A stretch of DNA of 64,000 nt from Amylostereum areolatum (lineage: Eukaryota > Basidiomycota > Agaricomycetes > Russulales > Stereaceae): positions 1,286,841 through 1,350,840 of the forward strand of contig SAXG01000007.1 of NCBI GenBank assembly GCA_012932865.1, given 5' to 3'. The translations under genes were made by a program, and so were the position numbers. Positions 54,316 through 64,000 of the stretch are shown here, piece after piece (within the stretch, counting starts at the first letter, position 1; each line of letters starts with the position of its first letter). The notes under the pieces were generated by a model that made no database searches, was not told the origin of the DNA, and saw nothing but the letters and a program-made list of their open reading frames with translations.

Positions 54316-55383
54316 CCATTAATGTGCTCCGAGACCTCATATCCTGAGTAGTAAAGCAGCTGCGAGATACGAAGGTGCATGATAGGGGGCAGGGGGTATG
54401 AGACAAGGATATGTGTGATGCTCTTGTAGCTTCCGGACAGGGTGAGAGAGACCATGTTGGGAGTAGAAGAGGCGAGGGAGGCCAACTCATCAAATGCGCC
54501 ATCATCGAGAGCTACAATTGAGAGATGCGTGATGGTGGGGTGCAGGACGGAAGAGATGAATTCGTTCAACGAGAAGTGAACGTGGGTGGGAGAGGCAATG
54601 GCTGGAAATGGGATGGCCGTCTGATTGATGTAAAGATACCAGAGCCGGGGTAGGGTGGCAGGAAGCCGCATGCCACTATAATCAGGGGGGTACCCGTATG
54701 TGGAGTAAATGTGCAACTCGAGCGCTTCGAGTTTCACTAGGGACTGCATGAAGACGTCCAGATCTGACCGGTCGTGAAGAAGATCTTCCACACCGTAGTC
54801 CATGACAAACTTGTGCAATGTTGGGCCGAGCACGTGCGCCATTGCATGCAGAATGGCGTGGCGGAAAAGCGGTGTGGGAGAATGGGGGATGTCGCCAAGG
54901 AATTGTGTATAGAAAGAGAATGTGTGCACACCGGGAGGGAGGGCGGTAAAGATGGCTAGAAGGTTGGGCACATCGCACATGGAAAAGGTTGTTGGAAGAT
55001 CGAGGATCAGATGGTGGATGAGGGAAAGGTTATGGGGCTCGAGGGCCGTGGCGATCAATGGGATGGTTTTGTAGTTGAGGAGAAGACATTCGTACAGAAG
55101 TGGTGTGGCAATGGTGTTGAAGGTATGACAAACGAGGGGAAGCGCATGGCACGTTGGCAAAGAATGAGAAAAGTTTTGGATAAGAGTTGGAATGGATATG
55201 GTGGGACATTCTGGAGGAAATCAGTCATTATCAGGAACAATGTCGAGGAGGTTGGGGACATGAGTGGCATGCTTGAAGATCTTGAGATGGAGCTCAATTG
55301 GTAGCTGACAACAATGTCACAATGAGTTGGATCGTTTCAAGTTGCAGCTCAACATGCGAGGAGAGATGACTTACGGACAACAT
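54303..55383 (-). pseudogene. F-box-like gene C, 3' end replaced by a repeat
   Basis: ATG at 55383 (MLS), a 70-bp GT-AG intron (55305-55374), then LPIELHLKIFKHATHVPNLL, an F-box-like start. A TGA near 55218 (DIVPDND-TGA-FPPECP) breaks the frame. The rest reads like the leucine-rich part of agaricomycete F-box proteins (ALPLVCHTFNTIATPLLYECLLL, LVKLEALELHIYSTYG, LPRLWYLYINQ). The last codons (CVAYSRSMRRLFGH) come from the 297-bp repeat. Same start-intron-LPxEL layout as genes A and B, but the sequences are otherwise quite different. Confidence 0.65.
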
Positions 55384-57000
55384 GGCCTAGTGTTTCGAGT
55401 GGACATTGAGGGGAACAGGTGAAGCACCATGGACGCGAAGTCATTTATGTGCATAACGGCATGAGCCGACGTGCAATGCCACATTGACAATGGTGGCACC
55501 AGTCAAGACTCGAGAGGCACCACATCAGCCACAACCAGCCACAGACGTGTAGGAGCAGTTTCCACCAGCCTCACTGCAATATGAGTGTTTGTACTGTGCT
55601 CAGACCCTCCGCGCAAGAGCGGATAGCTTCTACATGAACCTGTTTACACGACAGACAGTGCTTCCTATTCGTCTCCCGATCTCACACTCCGCCAGCCTGT
55701 TCTTCCTCCTGGCCAAGGCGCATTGGATGCATGGACTGCGACCGTGACGGGACAATCTGTCAAGGTGATCAATAGCCTAGAGGTCCCGGTACAGAGCCAA
55801 AATGCGAAGGCGCTGGAATATAGTACAGAATACCTGGGGCTGAACAGAAAAATATCCACGGACTGTTCAACTTCAGCTCATGCGGTTGGCTCAGGGCTGC
55901 GAATAGGATTGCACTTGGGGAAGAGCCAGAAATTTGACGTGTCCAATTGTACATTGTACAGACAATTTACACACTCCTAAATCCCACAGCATCTGCGCCG
56001 TCCGTAAAGTCCACACAGCAAGTCCAAGACTCCACACAGCGTAAAGTAGTACGTACCGGGCTCTCGCGTGGCACATCAAATTCCAAACCCAATCCTAGGG
56101 TTTCCCGTACTGTACCCGATCTGGAACCCGGTCAACCTGGCATCTCGGTCATTTCGTCGAGACACTTTCCTCCGCTCGTCCTACGCTATGCGATGTGGCT
56201 ACGTTCTATTGTCTATATACATGGCCTTGTTTGTGCATATCATTGAAGAAAAAATACGAGGCCGATGTGGAAGCAATTGCAATTTGAGGGTGGGATTTCC
56301 GGCAATTTCCGAAATCAACACGTGCAACACACCTCCCGTCTCACCTTTCTGCCTCTTGTTGTCGCGCAACCACATTCACCTTTCTACCACTTGTTCCACA
56401 CCTTACATATGATCCCGGAATTTGATTGTATCTCACCTGTGACTCCCAATATCCTTTCCTTGCCATCCTGTGGTCCAAATATACTCTTATGAGTCACAGC
56501 CAGCCGGCTGAACTTCCAACACCCCTCCCGCATGCAGATCCAACCGCGTTGACATGGGCTATCAGGTGTGTGTCATCCTACATCCTAACAACTATATTCA
56601 TGCTCATTGTTGTTTTTAGGGATTTAATCTAAAGCTATATTGAAGCCGTATCCTGGCCAGACCAACTTTGGACCATCTGCAGTGTCGGAATCAGGATTTC
56701 GGGAGAGGGTGTCAGGGTGTCCTGGTGAGTGCTTTCCAATCTTCTATGGCATGTATCTCACACACAGAGACAGGTGGTTCGCTTGTTGGTACCCTGGATG
56801 GTCCGGTGGCGTATATGAAACAAGCATACAGATACATGGAGTCCTATTTTGGCGAGTGTGGTGTTTTACTCCATTTCCCTTCTCTCCTGTCACATAAATT
56901 GTTCACCACGCGGTGTACACTGAATGATACGATTTGCTGCTGCGACGTTCCGTGTGAACACCCCCCGAATCCTCAAAAAGTCAGCTTCAACTTGTTTCCC
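55384..57000. other. Spacer upstream of the pogo-type transposase
   Basis: No convincing gene over 1.6 kb; only short frames. It must hold the 5' end of the transposon, but no terminal inverted repeat matching the 3' side (59440-59760) could be picked out by eye. Confidence 0.45.
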
Positions 57001-59285
57001 ATGCTCAGTGCCCCCTCTCCTGCTCAAATGGCACACAGCTCCACCGCCGAATACCCATGCGCAGACTCTGAGGACCAAGAGGAGCGCATCCAAGCTGCTC
57101 TACATGCAATTCGTCTTGCTGGATTCAAGCTTGGTGGCCAACCCAAGCTCTCATTACGGCGAGCGGCCACTGTCTTTAACGTTCCGAAATCAACCCTCAC
57201 AGATCGTTACAATGGAGTCACTACGCGAGCTGAAGCCCATGAGCATGAACAGAAGCTCTCACTGTCGGAAGAGGCTGTCTTAGTAACATGGCTGAAGGTA
57301 TGTCCGTACTAGTATGTCTCCTATATCACTGTATACTAACTAAACCTTTGCGAAACTCCAGATCATGGCGCGTCGTGGTGTTCCTTTGGATCATCAGACA
57401 CTCCGAGACTATGCGTGCAAGATTTCGAATACCGATATTGGCGAATCATGGACAAAGCGCTTCCTCAGCTGCCATCCAGATATCAAGGTCAAGTGGACAA
57501 CAGGACTCGAGGAATGTCGCGCGCGTTGCTTGAACCACTCCCTTGTAGATGAGTACTTCGAGATTCTCAAGGAACTCATCATCACCTACAATATACCTCC
57601 CAAAAACATCTACAACATGGACGAAAAGGGGGTACTCCTTGGTATTGGACAACGCATCGCCGCCTTTGTGGATCGGGACCAGAAGAATGTCAACCATCTT
57701 GAAGACGGAAACCGCGAGCTTGTCACAATCATTGAGGCTATCTCCGCTGACGGGTTTGCTTTGCATCCATCCGTCATCTACAAGGGTGCGCGACGTGATC
57801 TCGAATGGGGCCGAGTCAACCCGTGCAATGCTAGGTATGTGTATTTTATTTGACTCTCACCCTCCAAGCTTAAGCAATATCAGTATCTCGCACTCCCCAA
57901 AAGGTTGGACAGATCAAGAACTTGGCAGCACATGGCTAGAGAAGGATTTTGAGCCCGCCTCAGCTGCACGAAATACAAGCGGTCGTCATCGTTTGCTCAT
58001 CCTTGATGGCCACAACTCCCATTGTACCTTCCGATTCTGCAAGTTTGCTGAGAAGAACAACATCATCATCCTTTGCCTTCCTTCTCACACGACTCATGCA
58101 TTGCAGCCATGCGATGTTAGTGTTTTCGGGCCTCTTGCATCATGCTGGAAGAAAGAGGTTACAAAAGCCTCACGTGAGCTCATCTCCATTGACAAGTACA
58201 ACTTCCTATCGTATTATGTGGCGGCCCGCTCCAAAGCCTTTAAGCAAAGTACAATTCTCTCCTCATTCAAGAAGACCGGAATTTGGCCGCTGGATGCATC
58301 TGTGATCGACCCCCGTCTGTACGAGCCATCACTCAATACAACCACGAAAGCTGCCCAGCCGATGCCAGCAGAGCTGCCTTCTATCCTCGTCCCGACTCCG
58401 TCTCCAAATCCTATCCCAACCCCATCACCATCCTTGCCTCCGACTTCCGCTACCCAGACCTCTACACCACCAGCGGACACCTCAGGCCCAGGCACAAGTG
58501 GTACTGCTTCGTCGGCGGGATCCACCACTACAGTGTCATTCAAGTTAGCTGGACTGCCAAAACCATTACTTTATACAGCGAGTCGCAAGGACCTACGTGA
58601 TCAGAACAAGGTCCTGTTTTCAATCCTCGATGCTGCCCGGGACCAGCTAGCACGGAACCATGCGCAGATGAAACTTATGGACCACGAGAACGAGCTGCTT
58701 CGGCAACGACTTTACGCAAAAAAGAAGCCGAAGAAAAAGTTCGCCAATTCTTCCCATGCTCGGCACATGACCAGTGCGGAAAACTTGGATGCACTTGCGC
58801 TTGCGGAGTGGCAGTCAGCTATGGTGGATGTGCACAAGGAGGCCGCACCAACACTCAAGGCACAGCGAGATGCGATTGCGGACCACTACAAGTGTGTTGC
58901 TCTTGCCGAGAAAGTGGCAGAGCAACTTGCAGAACGCCGCAGAAAAGAGGAAGAAAGGGCAGCAAAAAAAGCGATGGAAGATGCAGTGAAGGTGGCGCGT
59001 GCACAAGCAAAGGAGCAGGAACGGGCCGTAAAGAAAGCAGCAGATGAAGAGGCTAAAAGGGAGCGGGCGAGGCTGAGGGAAGAGAAACGGAAGCAAAAGG
59101 CAGACGAACGTGCTGAGAAAATCGCGAAGAAAGCCGAGCAGGTCGCGCAGAAGGCGGTAGCAGCTTTGAAGAAGAAACCAGTGCCAGCACGTAAGGTGAA
59201 AGGGACATTGACCAGGCGGGGAAAGAAATCTACAAGTAAAAAGTCAGCCAAGGACCTTGAAGAGAGCAGCGGGGAGGATACTTGA
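57001..59285 (+). CDS. pogo/Tc5-type DDE transposase, three exons
   Basis: Exons 57001-57297, 57362-57834 and 57884-59285, with GTATGT...CAG introns of 64 and 49 bp (branch site ACTAAC in the first), give 723 codons. Domains: psq-type helix-turn-helix (RRAATVFNVPKSTLTDRYNG), CENP-B-type second DNA-binding domain (ISNTDIGESWTKRFL), then the catalytic core with the three Asp blocks YNMDEKG, LILDGHNSH and LQPCDVSVFGPL. A Pro/Thr/Ser linker follows, then a long Lys/Glu/Ala-rich predicted coiled coil. No break in the core. Start chosen at the first ATG in frame after the last upstream stop-free stretch; a second ATG nine codons on is possible. After the TGA the frame stays open for 50 codons (see findings). 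Confidence 0.88.
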
Positions 59286-59438
59286 TCGGAGGATGGTACA
59301 AAGTCACCACCCGTCGAGGATGATCGGGCAGAGGAGGAGGATGAAGACGAAGGTGTTGAAGAGACCGAGGTTGCTGCCGAGGTTGCTGCCGAGGTTGCTG
59401 TTCTGAGTTTGAGACGGTCAACACGGCTCCGGAAGTAG

Positions 59439-59861
59439 AGAGCTGAACCCATACCTTGTAATAAGATGTTATCTCTCTATCTTGTAACTGGCAGTGTCGG
59501 ACGGAGGTGATTTCGGCCACAAGAGATGCAGAACGGAGAGTGCTGGAGAGTGTCGTCAATGACGAAGCATGCCGCCGCGCGCAAGCGACCGAGAGGTTGA
59601 TTATTCCCACGGCTGACAGCGGCGTGACAGCAACTGACCGAGAGCCCGGTTAACGTGCTTTTCAGACCTCCCGTCGGAAAATATTCGCATATGATTTTAT
59701 GTAGTAACTGAACGTGTTTAGAGCATACGGATACAATATTAGGAAGCTAGCCTAGGTACTCGTCACCTCATGGATGCTATCGGAGCATGCGATCGTAAGT
59801 GGCTGCACCAAAATCGTAGGGTGACCGACATCGTGACCGAGGGCAGTACGACTTTGACTCG
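59439..59861. other. Spacer between transposase and host gene
   Basis: 3' flank of the pogo-type element and promoter side of the next gene. Nothing further recognised. Confidence 0.4.
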
Positions 59862-62800
59862 ATGGCTTCGCGCAAACGTGACTCGGACGACCATATTTCA
59901 ACACTCGTCCCTCGAGATCGCCATGGCCATCTCCCGCTCTCCCATCACCCATTTCCCCGAGCATTTTCCCTCACACTCTACCCTCCGATGTCCCACGAAC
60001 TGTCCCCATCCTCTGCGCCGGATTCCGACGCAGATCTCCGCGCGCGCATCGCCGCGTTGACGATCATCGTCCGCGATTGCGACAACTTCGATTCCTACGA
60101 GAGACATCCACGCCGGCTCAACCACCACAGCGACGACAAGCACAAAGTCCTCTTGTGCCAGTATCTCGTGCCCCTCCTTTCCCTGGGTGACGAGCAGGAC
60201 GAGTATGCGGGTGATGTCGCGATAACGACCTCCGTGCAAAACTGGATGATGAACGTCTTCGTCGTGGCGCGGGATAGGCAACGATCGTGCGTCTCGTTTC
60301 AACTTCTGCTCTGTACGTCTGCGAGAGACTTACGAGGCGTTGATGGTCGTGTAGCTCCGGCGGTGTAGAGATCACACAGATTACGCCCGAGGCGCGTCCT
60401 CTCGAGCATCTCGACGACCTGTCCGCCTCTGCCGAGTACGCCCGCCCTTTCCTTCTCTCTCGCCGACTCTCGGAGCTTACACGAGTGAATGCAGTGAATG
60501 GGATGGTGCGCTGGAAACCCACGTTCGCGACGTCTTTTCCTTCCTCCACACGATCAAAAATACCCCGGTGCAGAAGCGCTGGCAGCACTACATCCCCCTC
60601 ACCCAGTTCCTCTCCCGCCGCTGTCTCGCCAAAACCGCGTCGCTGGTCCTTATCGGACGCCGGCTGTGGAACACAGACGATCCTATGGCCATCCTTGAGA
60701 CATGGGAGCCGTCGGGCCCCGAGCCGTCGACCAAACCCCTTCCGGAGACAGCCAAGGTGTACTCGGCCTCTGTGCGAGCGCTTTTGGCGAGGGAGTCCGG
60801 CCTGGTCCCGCGAGGGAAGAAGAAAGCGGCGCCTGCGACGGATGCGGAAAAGAAGGCGGTCGATGCTGGCGATGCGGAGGGTGAAACGAAGGCGGTCGAA
60901 GATCGCACAGGAGGAGGCGACGGTACGCCTGGGCTTGATACTCCAGAAGCCCTGTCGGTGACGACGACCCCTAGCACGCCCGCTTCTGCAACAGACCAGT
61001 CGAGAACACCGCCAAGTTCTGAATCCCCACACAGCTACCCCGACGAAAACGCTCTCGCCAATGGCGATAGCCCCAACAACACCGCCCACGACACCTCTGG
61101 CCAGTCTTCGGACCAGCAGGACATCAACGTCACCTCTCACACTTCATCCACCGAACATCCTTCCGCTGACGACGGCGTGGAGGCCGGATCCTCTCAGGAA
61201 TCTGGTACGACACCCGATAGTGGCGACGCCGAGGACAACAAGGAAAGCAGTGGCGAGGATGAGGACGGCGGAGGAAACGGGACGGACGAGACGAGGAAGG
61301 AGAAGAAGGACAGCGAGGTAACAGACGAGCCTGAGGATCAGGACGAGGAACAGGACGAGGACGAGGAACAGGACGAAATCGAGGACGAAGACCGGTACAC
61401 TTACGACTTCAACATCGTCGACGCACCCAAGTGGATCCGGCCCCTCGTCAGTATCGTTCGCAAGATCGAAACCGGCCTCTTCGACGGACCTCCCTCCCAC
61501 GCCACCCGGCGTCCTCTCCACACCCTCGACGCGAGTGCGCGCAACAAACTATCTATATCCCTCATCGAGCTCGACATGTTCCTCCGAACCGGCATCATAG
61601 GCAGAATATTTTCCACCCTGAGGCTCGCCAACCATTTTTCTGAAAACTTCCACGGCCGTAAGGCTTCCTCTCCTTTCTTCTTCGCTCAGCCGTGCTCATC
61701 GTATCTCTACAGGAAGCGAAGGATCTATGACTGTGGATCCCCTCTGTGCGTTTTCTCCATCGTCGCATCCCATGCCGTTTGTCTTTGACACGGGCGCCCC
61801 ATTCTACAGTGTTTCCGAAGGACGGCCGCGAAAACACCTTGCAGCATCTTTTCCGCTGGCTCAAAGCTATCGCCGCAATCGGCCAGTCGATATTCTCGTT
61901 ATTCTGTCGCCAGCACAAACCTACGCCTGAATTTGGCCTTCGAGTCCATCTAATCACATACCCGTCCAGTGGGCCGTTCCCCGGCCTCAACGACCACTCT
62001 ACCCCCGCGGTCGCGACAGCGACAAGGGAAGAGAAACCGGAGCTGTCCTCGAACATGGCTTCCAATCCGGAGCCCAGCGACGTTTCGACTGCCGTCGACG
62101 AGAAGACGTCGCTTTCCGAGTCTGCGGTCCCTTCTGACCCGTGTATACCCCCTTCTACTCCCAACCTATCTTCACATGCCGTCGACGTCCATACATCCGG
62201 TATGCCCTCGCGGCCAGTATCCCCCCTCGACATCGCGTTGGGCTCTACCGAGAATCCACCCCCACCCACCTCGCCACCTCCGTCTCAACCCCCTCCTCCC
62301 GCAGAATCCGAACCCCAAGCTACGACATCACCTTCCAAATCTTCTCAAGCCCCGCCCCCTCCGCCTCCTCCACCGCTCCCCTTCCCGTTTCTCGAAACGA
62401 TCCACGCTTGCGTCTGCAAGAGTGGGGATCTCAGTCCGAACCAGGCGTCCTTCGCTCGTGAAGAGCTCCTCAAGCCCGACTGGCCCAACGTACGTCTTTC
62501 GCCCGTGCACCCCGCCGCGGCATTGATGGCTCTGGCGACGCGCGCGCGCCAGTGCGTCGCCGCGCCAGAGGGGGTGTGGGAGTGGGAGAAGGAGGTGGTG
62601 GAGGTGGAAGAAGGAAGGAAAGACGGCATCTGGGCGCTCCCAGAGGGCCAGGCGAGGGCGCGCTTTGACGCGGATATCCTTTCGGCGAGTCGCACTGCAT
62701 AGTCACCACCCCCCGTTCGTGAGACTGACCGCCGTCGCGCGCCAGGTCTCCGACATCGCCCTCGCCATCGGCACGGGCCGCAAGACGTGCTTCTGCTGTC

Positions 62801-63024
62801 GGTGGCTGTCCCGCCAGCTGAACAACACGCCGGACCTCCCAACGACGTTCGAGCTCCCCGAAACGCACGGGCATCTCATGCCCTGGAGCCCGCCGCCCGT
62901 GGGCATCCCGCGCGCTGTACTGCTCGCACTGGAAGATCGGCTGATCCAGAAGTTGGCGGGGCACGCCCGACGTTGGGTGTTCGACGAGCGTCCCGAGCCC
63001 GAACTTGAATGCGTAACGAACTAG
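59862..63024 (+). CDS. Host gene: acidic/proline-rich protein with a deaminase-like C-terminus
   Basis: ATG at 59862. Visible introns: 60287-60368, 61658-61712 and 61746-61809 (the last two flank a 33-bp exon that joins in frame as HGR-SEGSMTVDPL-FPKDGRENT), and a possible 63-bp in-frame intron with GTACGT at 62490-62552. The N-terminal part is helical; the middle is Glu/Asp-rich (about 61200-61400); then a proline run. The C-terminus IGTGRKTCFCCRW...FELPETHGHLMPWSPP resembles the CxxC part of OTT_1508-like deaminases common in Agaricomycetes (from memory, unverified). The frame changes near 62690-62745 without an obvious intron of the right length, so the 3' model is uncertain. Ends TAG 63024. 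Confidence 0.6.
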
Positions 63025-63182
63025 AAAATCCACATGCGTGCTAATGCTTTATTAAACACCATCTATAGTACTGAATTAATAGGATGTGTCCCGATCGCGA
63101 GCAGTTGCCTGGGGTCGCGAACGTCGGTAAGGTGTAGTACCGTAAGTACTTATCCAAAAAGGTTCGCAGAGACGACAGAAGG

Positions 63183-64000
63183 CTATGTGTATCTTGCGGA
63201 ATTGTAGTTGACGACTTCGGGCGTGCCCCAACCTTTGGGTACGGCGTTCTCCTAGACCGTGATATCAGCCAGAGAACCATGAACGACGCGAAAGTAGTGG
63301 GACATACCAGCCCAAAGATCTGCGGCAGTTTCAACCACAGATCCTCTCTCAGCCACGCGATGTGCCCCTTGAACCACGTCCTGCACCACGCACACGCATC
63401 GTGCTCATCGATGCCCTCGCATCTCGCGCCCGTCAGCCGCATCCACTCCAGCGGGTCAGTCCGGACGTCGTCGCCCCACGCCTCGAACCTGCCCCTCCAC
63501 CACCGTTCGATCCCGCGTGCGCACGGCCAACCCGTGACGAGCTCGTCGTTCTCGGGCGTGCTCGCGTCGGGATCCCACTCGCGCCGCCGCTCCTCCGCAC
63601 GCCGACAGCCGTGCGTGCGATGTCCCGCAAACGGGTCATCCTCGAGTGCGCGCAGGCACGCCTTCAGGGCGTGTCGCCCAGCCAGGAGTCGTATTTTCTC
63701 CTCGGGAGTAAGATCGCCGAGCGTCGCCCACCATCGGAAGGGGTGTCCGAGGACGATGTCGGGTTTGAAGTCGTGCGTGATCGTGCTGAGGTCGTAGTAC
63801 GCCGCCGGGAGGAGCTCGGGGAGGTCATGCTCGGTTGCGAGGTGGATCGTCGCGACTACGACGAGAAAAACATCGGTTAGGAGAGAATGAGACGGTTTAG
63901 AAGACGCGAGGACGCACTGGGGTCCGGGTGGAGCGGCGAGACGTCGTAGACGTGGTTTCGGACGAACGTCTGCATTGCTATGCGGAGCATGAGCGCACGC
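63183..64000 (-). CDS. Partial BTB/POZ-like host gene (3' part)
   Basis: Runs off the right edge on the minus strand. Exons >64000-63918, 63855-63308 and 63251-63183, with GT-AG introns of 62 bp (63856-63917) and 56 bp (63252-63307), join in frame. The protein reads IATIHLATEHDLPELLPAAYYDLSTI, LTPEEKIRLLAGRHAL, CEGIDEHDACAWCRTWF and LWLKLPQIFGL, ending NYNSARYT-TAG. This is the C-terminal pattern of the many BTB/POZ proteins of Agaricomycetes (ILPAAFYDLS, Cys pairs, W-x-x-LP-x-x-F-x-L); the BTB domain itself would lie outside the window. The family name is from memory. Confidence 0.65.

Noticed and set aside
56682..59500. CAGTGTCGGA near 56682 and 59490 as terminal repeats of the pogo-type element
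   Set aside because: They are in direct, not inverted, orientation and short enough to occur by chance.
1..64000. tRNA, rRNA, CRISPR arrays, telomeric repeats
   Set aside because: Nothing matching tRNA A/B boxes with a cloverleaf, rRNA motifs, regularly spaced repeats or TTAGGG arrays was found.

Overview
The window looks like a transposon-rich block from a basidiomycete (Agaricomycetes) nuclear genome. The signs are KDZ transposases with CxC2 zinc clusters, short GT-AG introns of about 50-80 bp, chromodomain Ty3/Gypsy and Ty1/Copia retrotransposons, a pogo-type DDE transposase, and families of F-box-like, BTB-like and OTT_1508-deaminase-like genes. No bacterial operons, tRNA, rRNA or CRISPR were seen.

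Layout: 1-3233 is the 3' part of a decayed chromodomain Gypsy element (Gypsy-0) with its 3' LTR. 3789-7393 holds two KDZ transposase pseudogenes; the second is cut off by an LTR (7394-7904) attached to a gag-like remnant (7905-10325). 10326-24097 is a head-to-tail pair of Gypsy elements (Gypsy-1, Gypsy-2; minus strand) in the order LTR-body-LTR-body-LTR with one shared central LTR. It cuts into a Copia element (24098 to about 29.3 kb) whose gag is also split by a hAT-type MITE (27298-27952). 29.5-34.2 kb holds decayed host-like genes (one DUF6532-like, two F-box-like). A solo LTR (34576-35084), minisatellites and dispersed repeats fill 34.5-39.3 kb. 39307-47396 is a third Gypsy element (Gypsy-3, minus, target duplication ACGAG). 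Its gag is split by a solo LTR (44239-45629, duplication CATTC), which carries a 388-bp near-perfect inverted repeat. 47844-53599 is a fourth Gypsy element (Gypsy-4) whose reverse transcriptase is split by a complete 1.5-kb gag-only LTR element (50239-51752, duplication CCATG). 54-55.4 kb holds a third F-box-like gene whose 3' end abuts a 297-bp dispersed repeat. 57-59.3 kb carries a nearly intact pogo-type transposase, and 59.8-64 kb looks like host gene space.

Most interesting: Gypsy-1/2 and the more distant Gypsy-3 share a conserved extra reading frame (called ORF0 here) between the 5' LTR and gag. In Gypsy-1/2 this leader of more than 1.3 kb has no AUG at all. ORF0 ends in a conserved UAG followed, in the same frame, by a further 197 codons running into gag. 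The same elements carry a Tf1-like self-priming signature: the predicted first bases of the RNA are complementary to the site next to the 5' LTR, and the paired sequences differ between the two families while pairing is kept. Differences between repeat copies are largely transitions at CpG, and several breaks fit CGA to TGA changes, suggesting methylation-linked or RIP-like decay.

Some gene starts use ATG only where stated. Exon boundaries were read by eye from GT-AG signals and protein continuity, and no alignment program was run.
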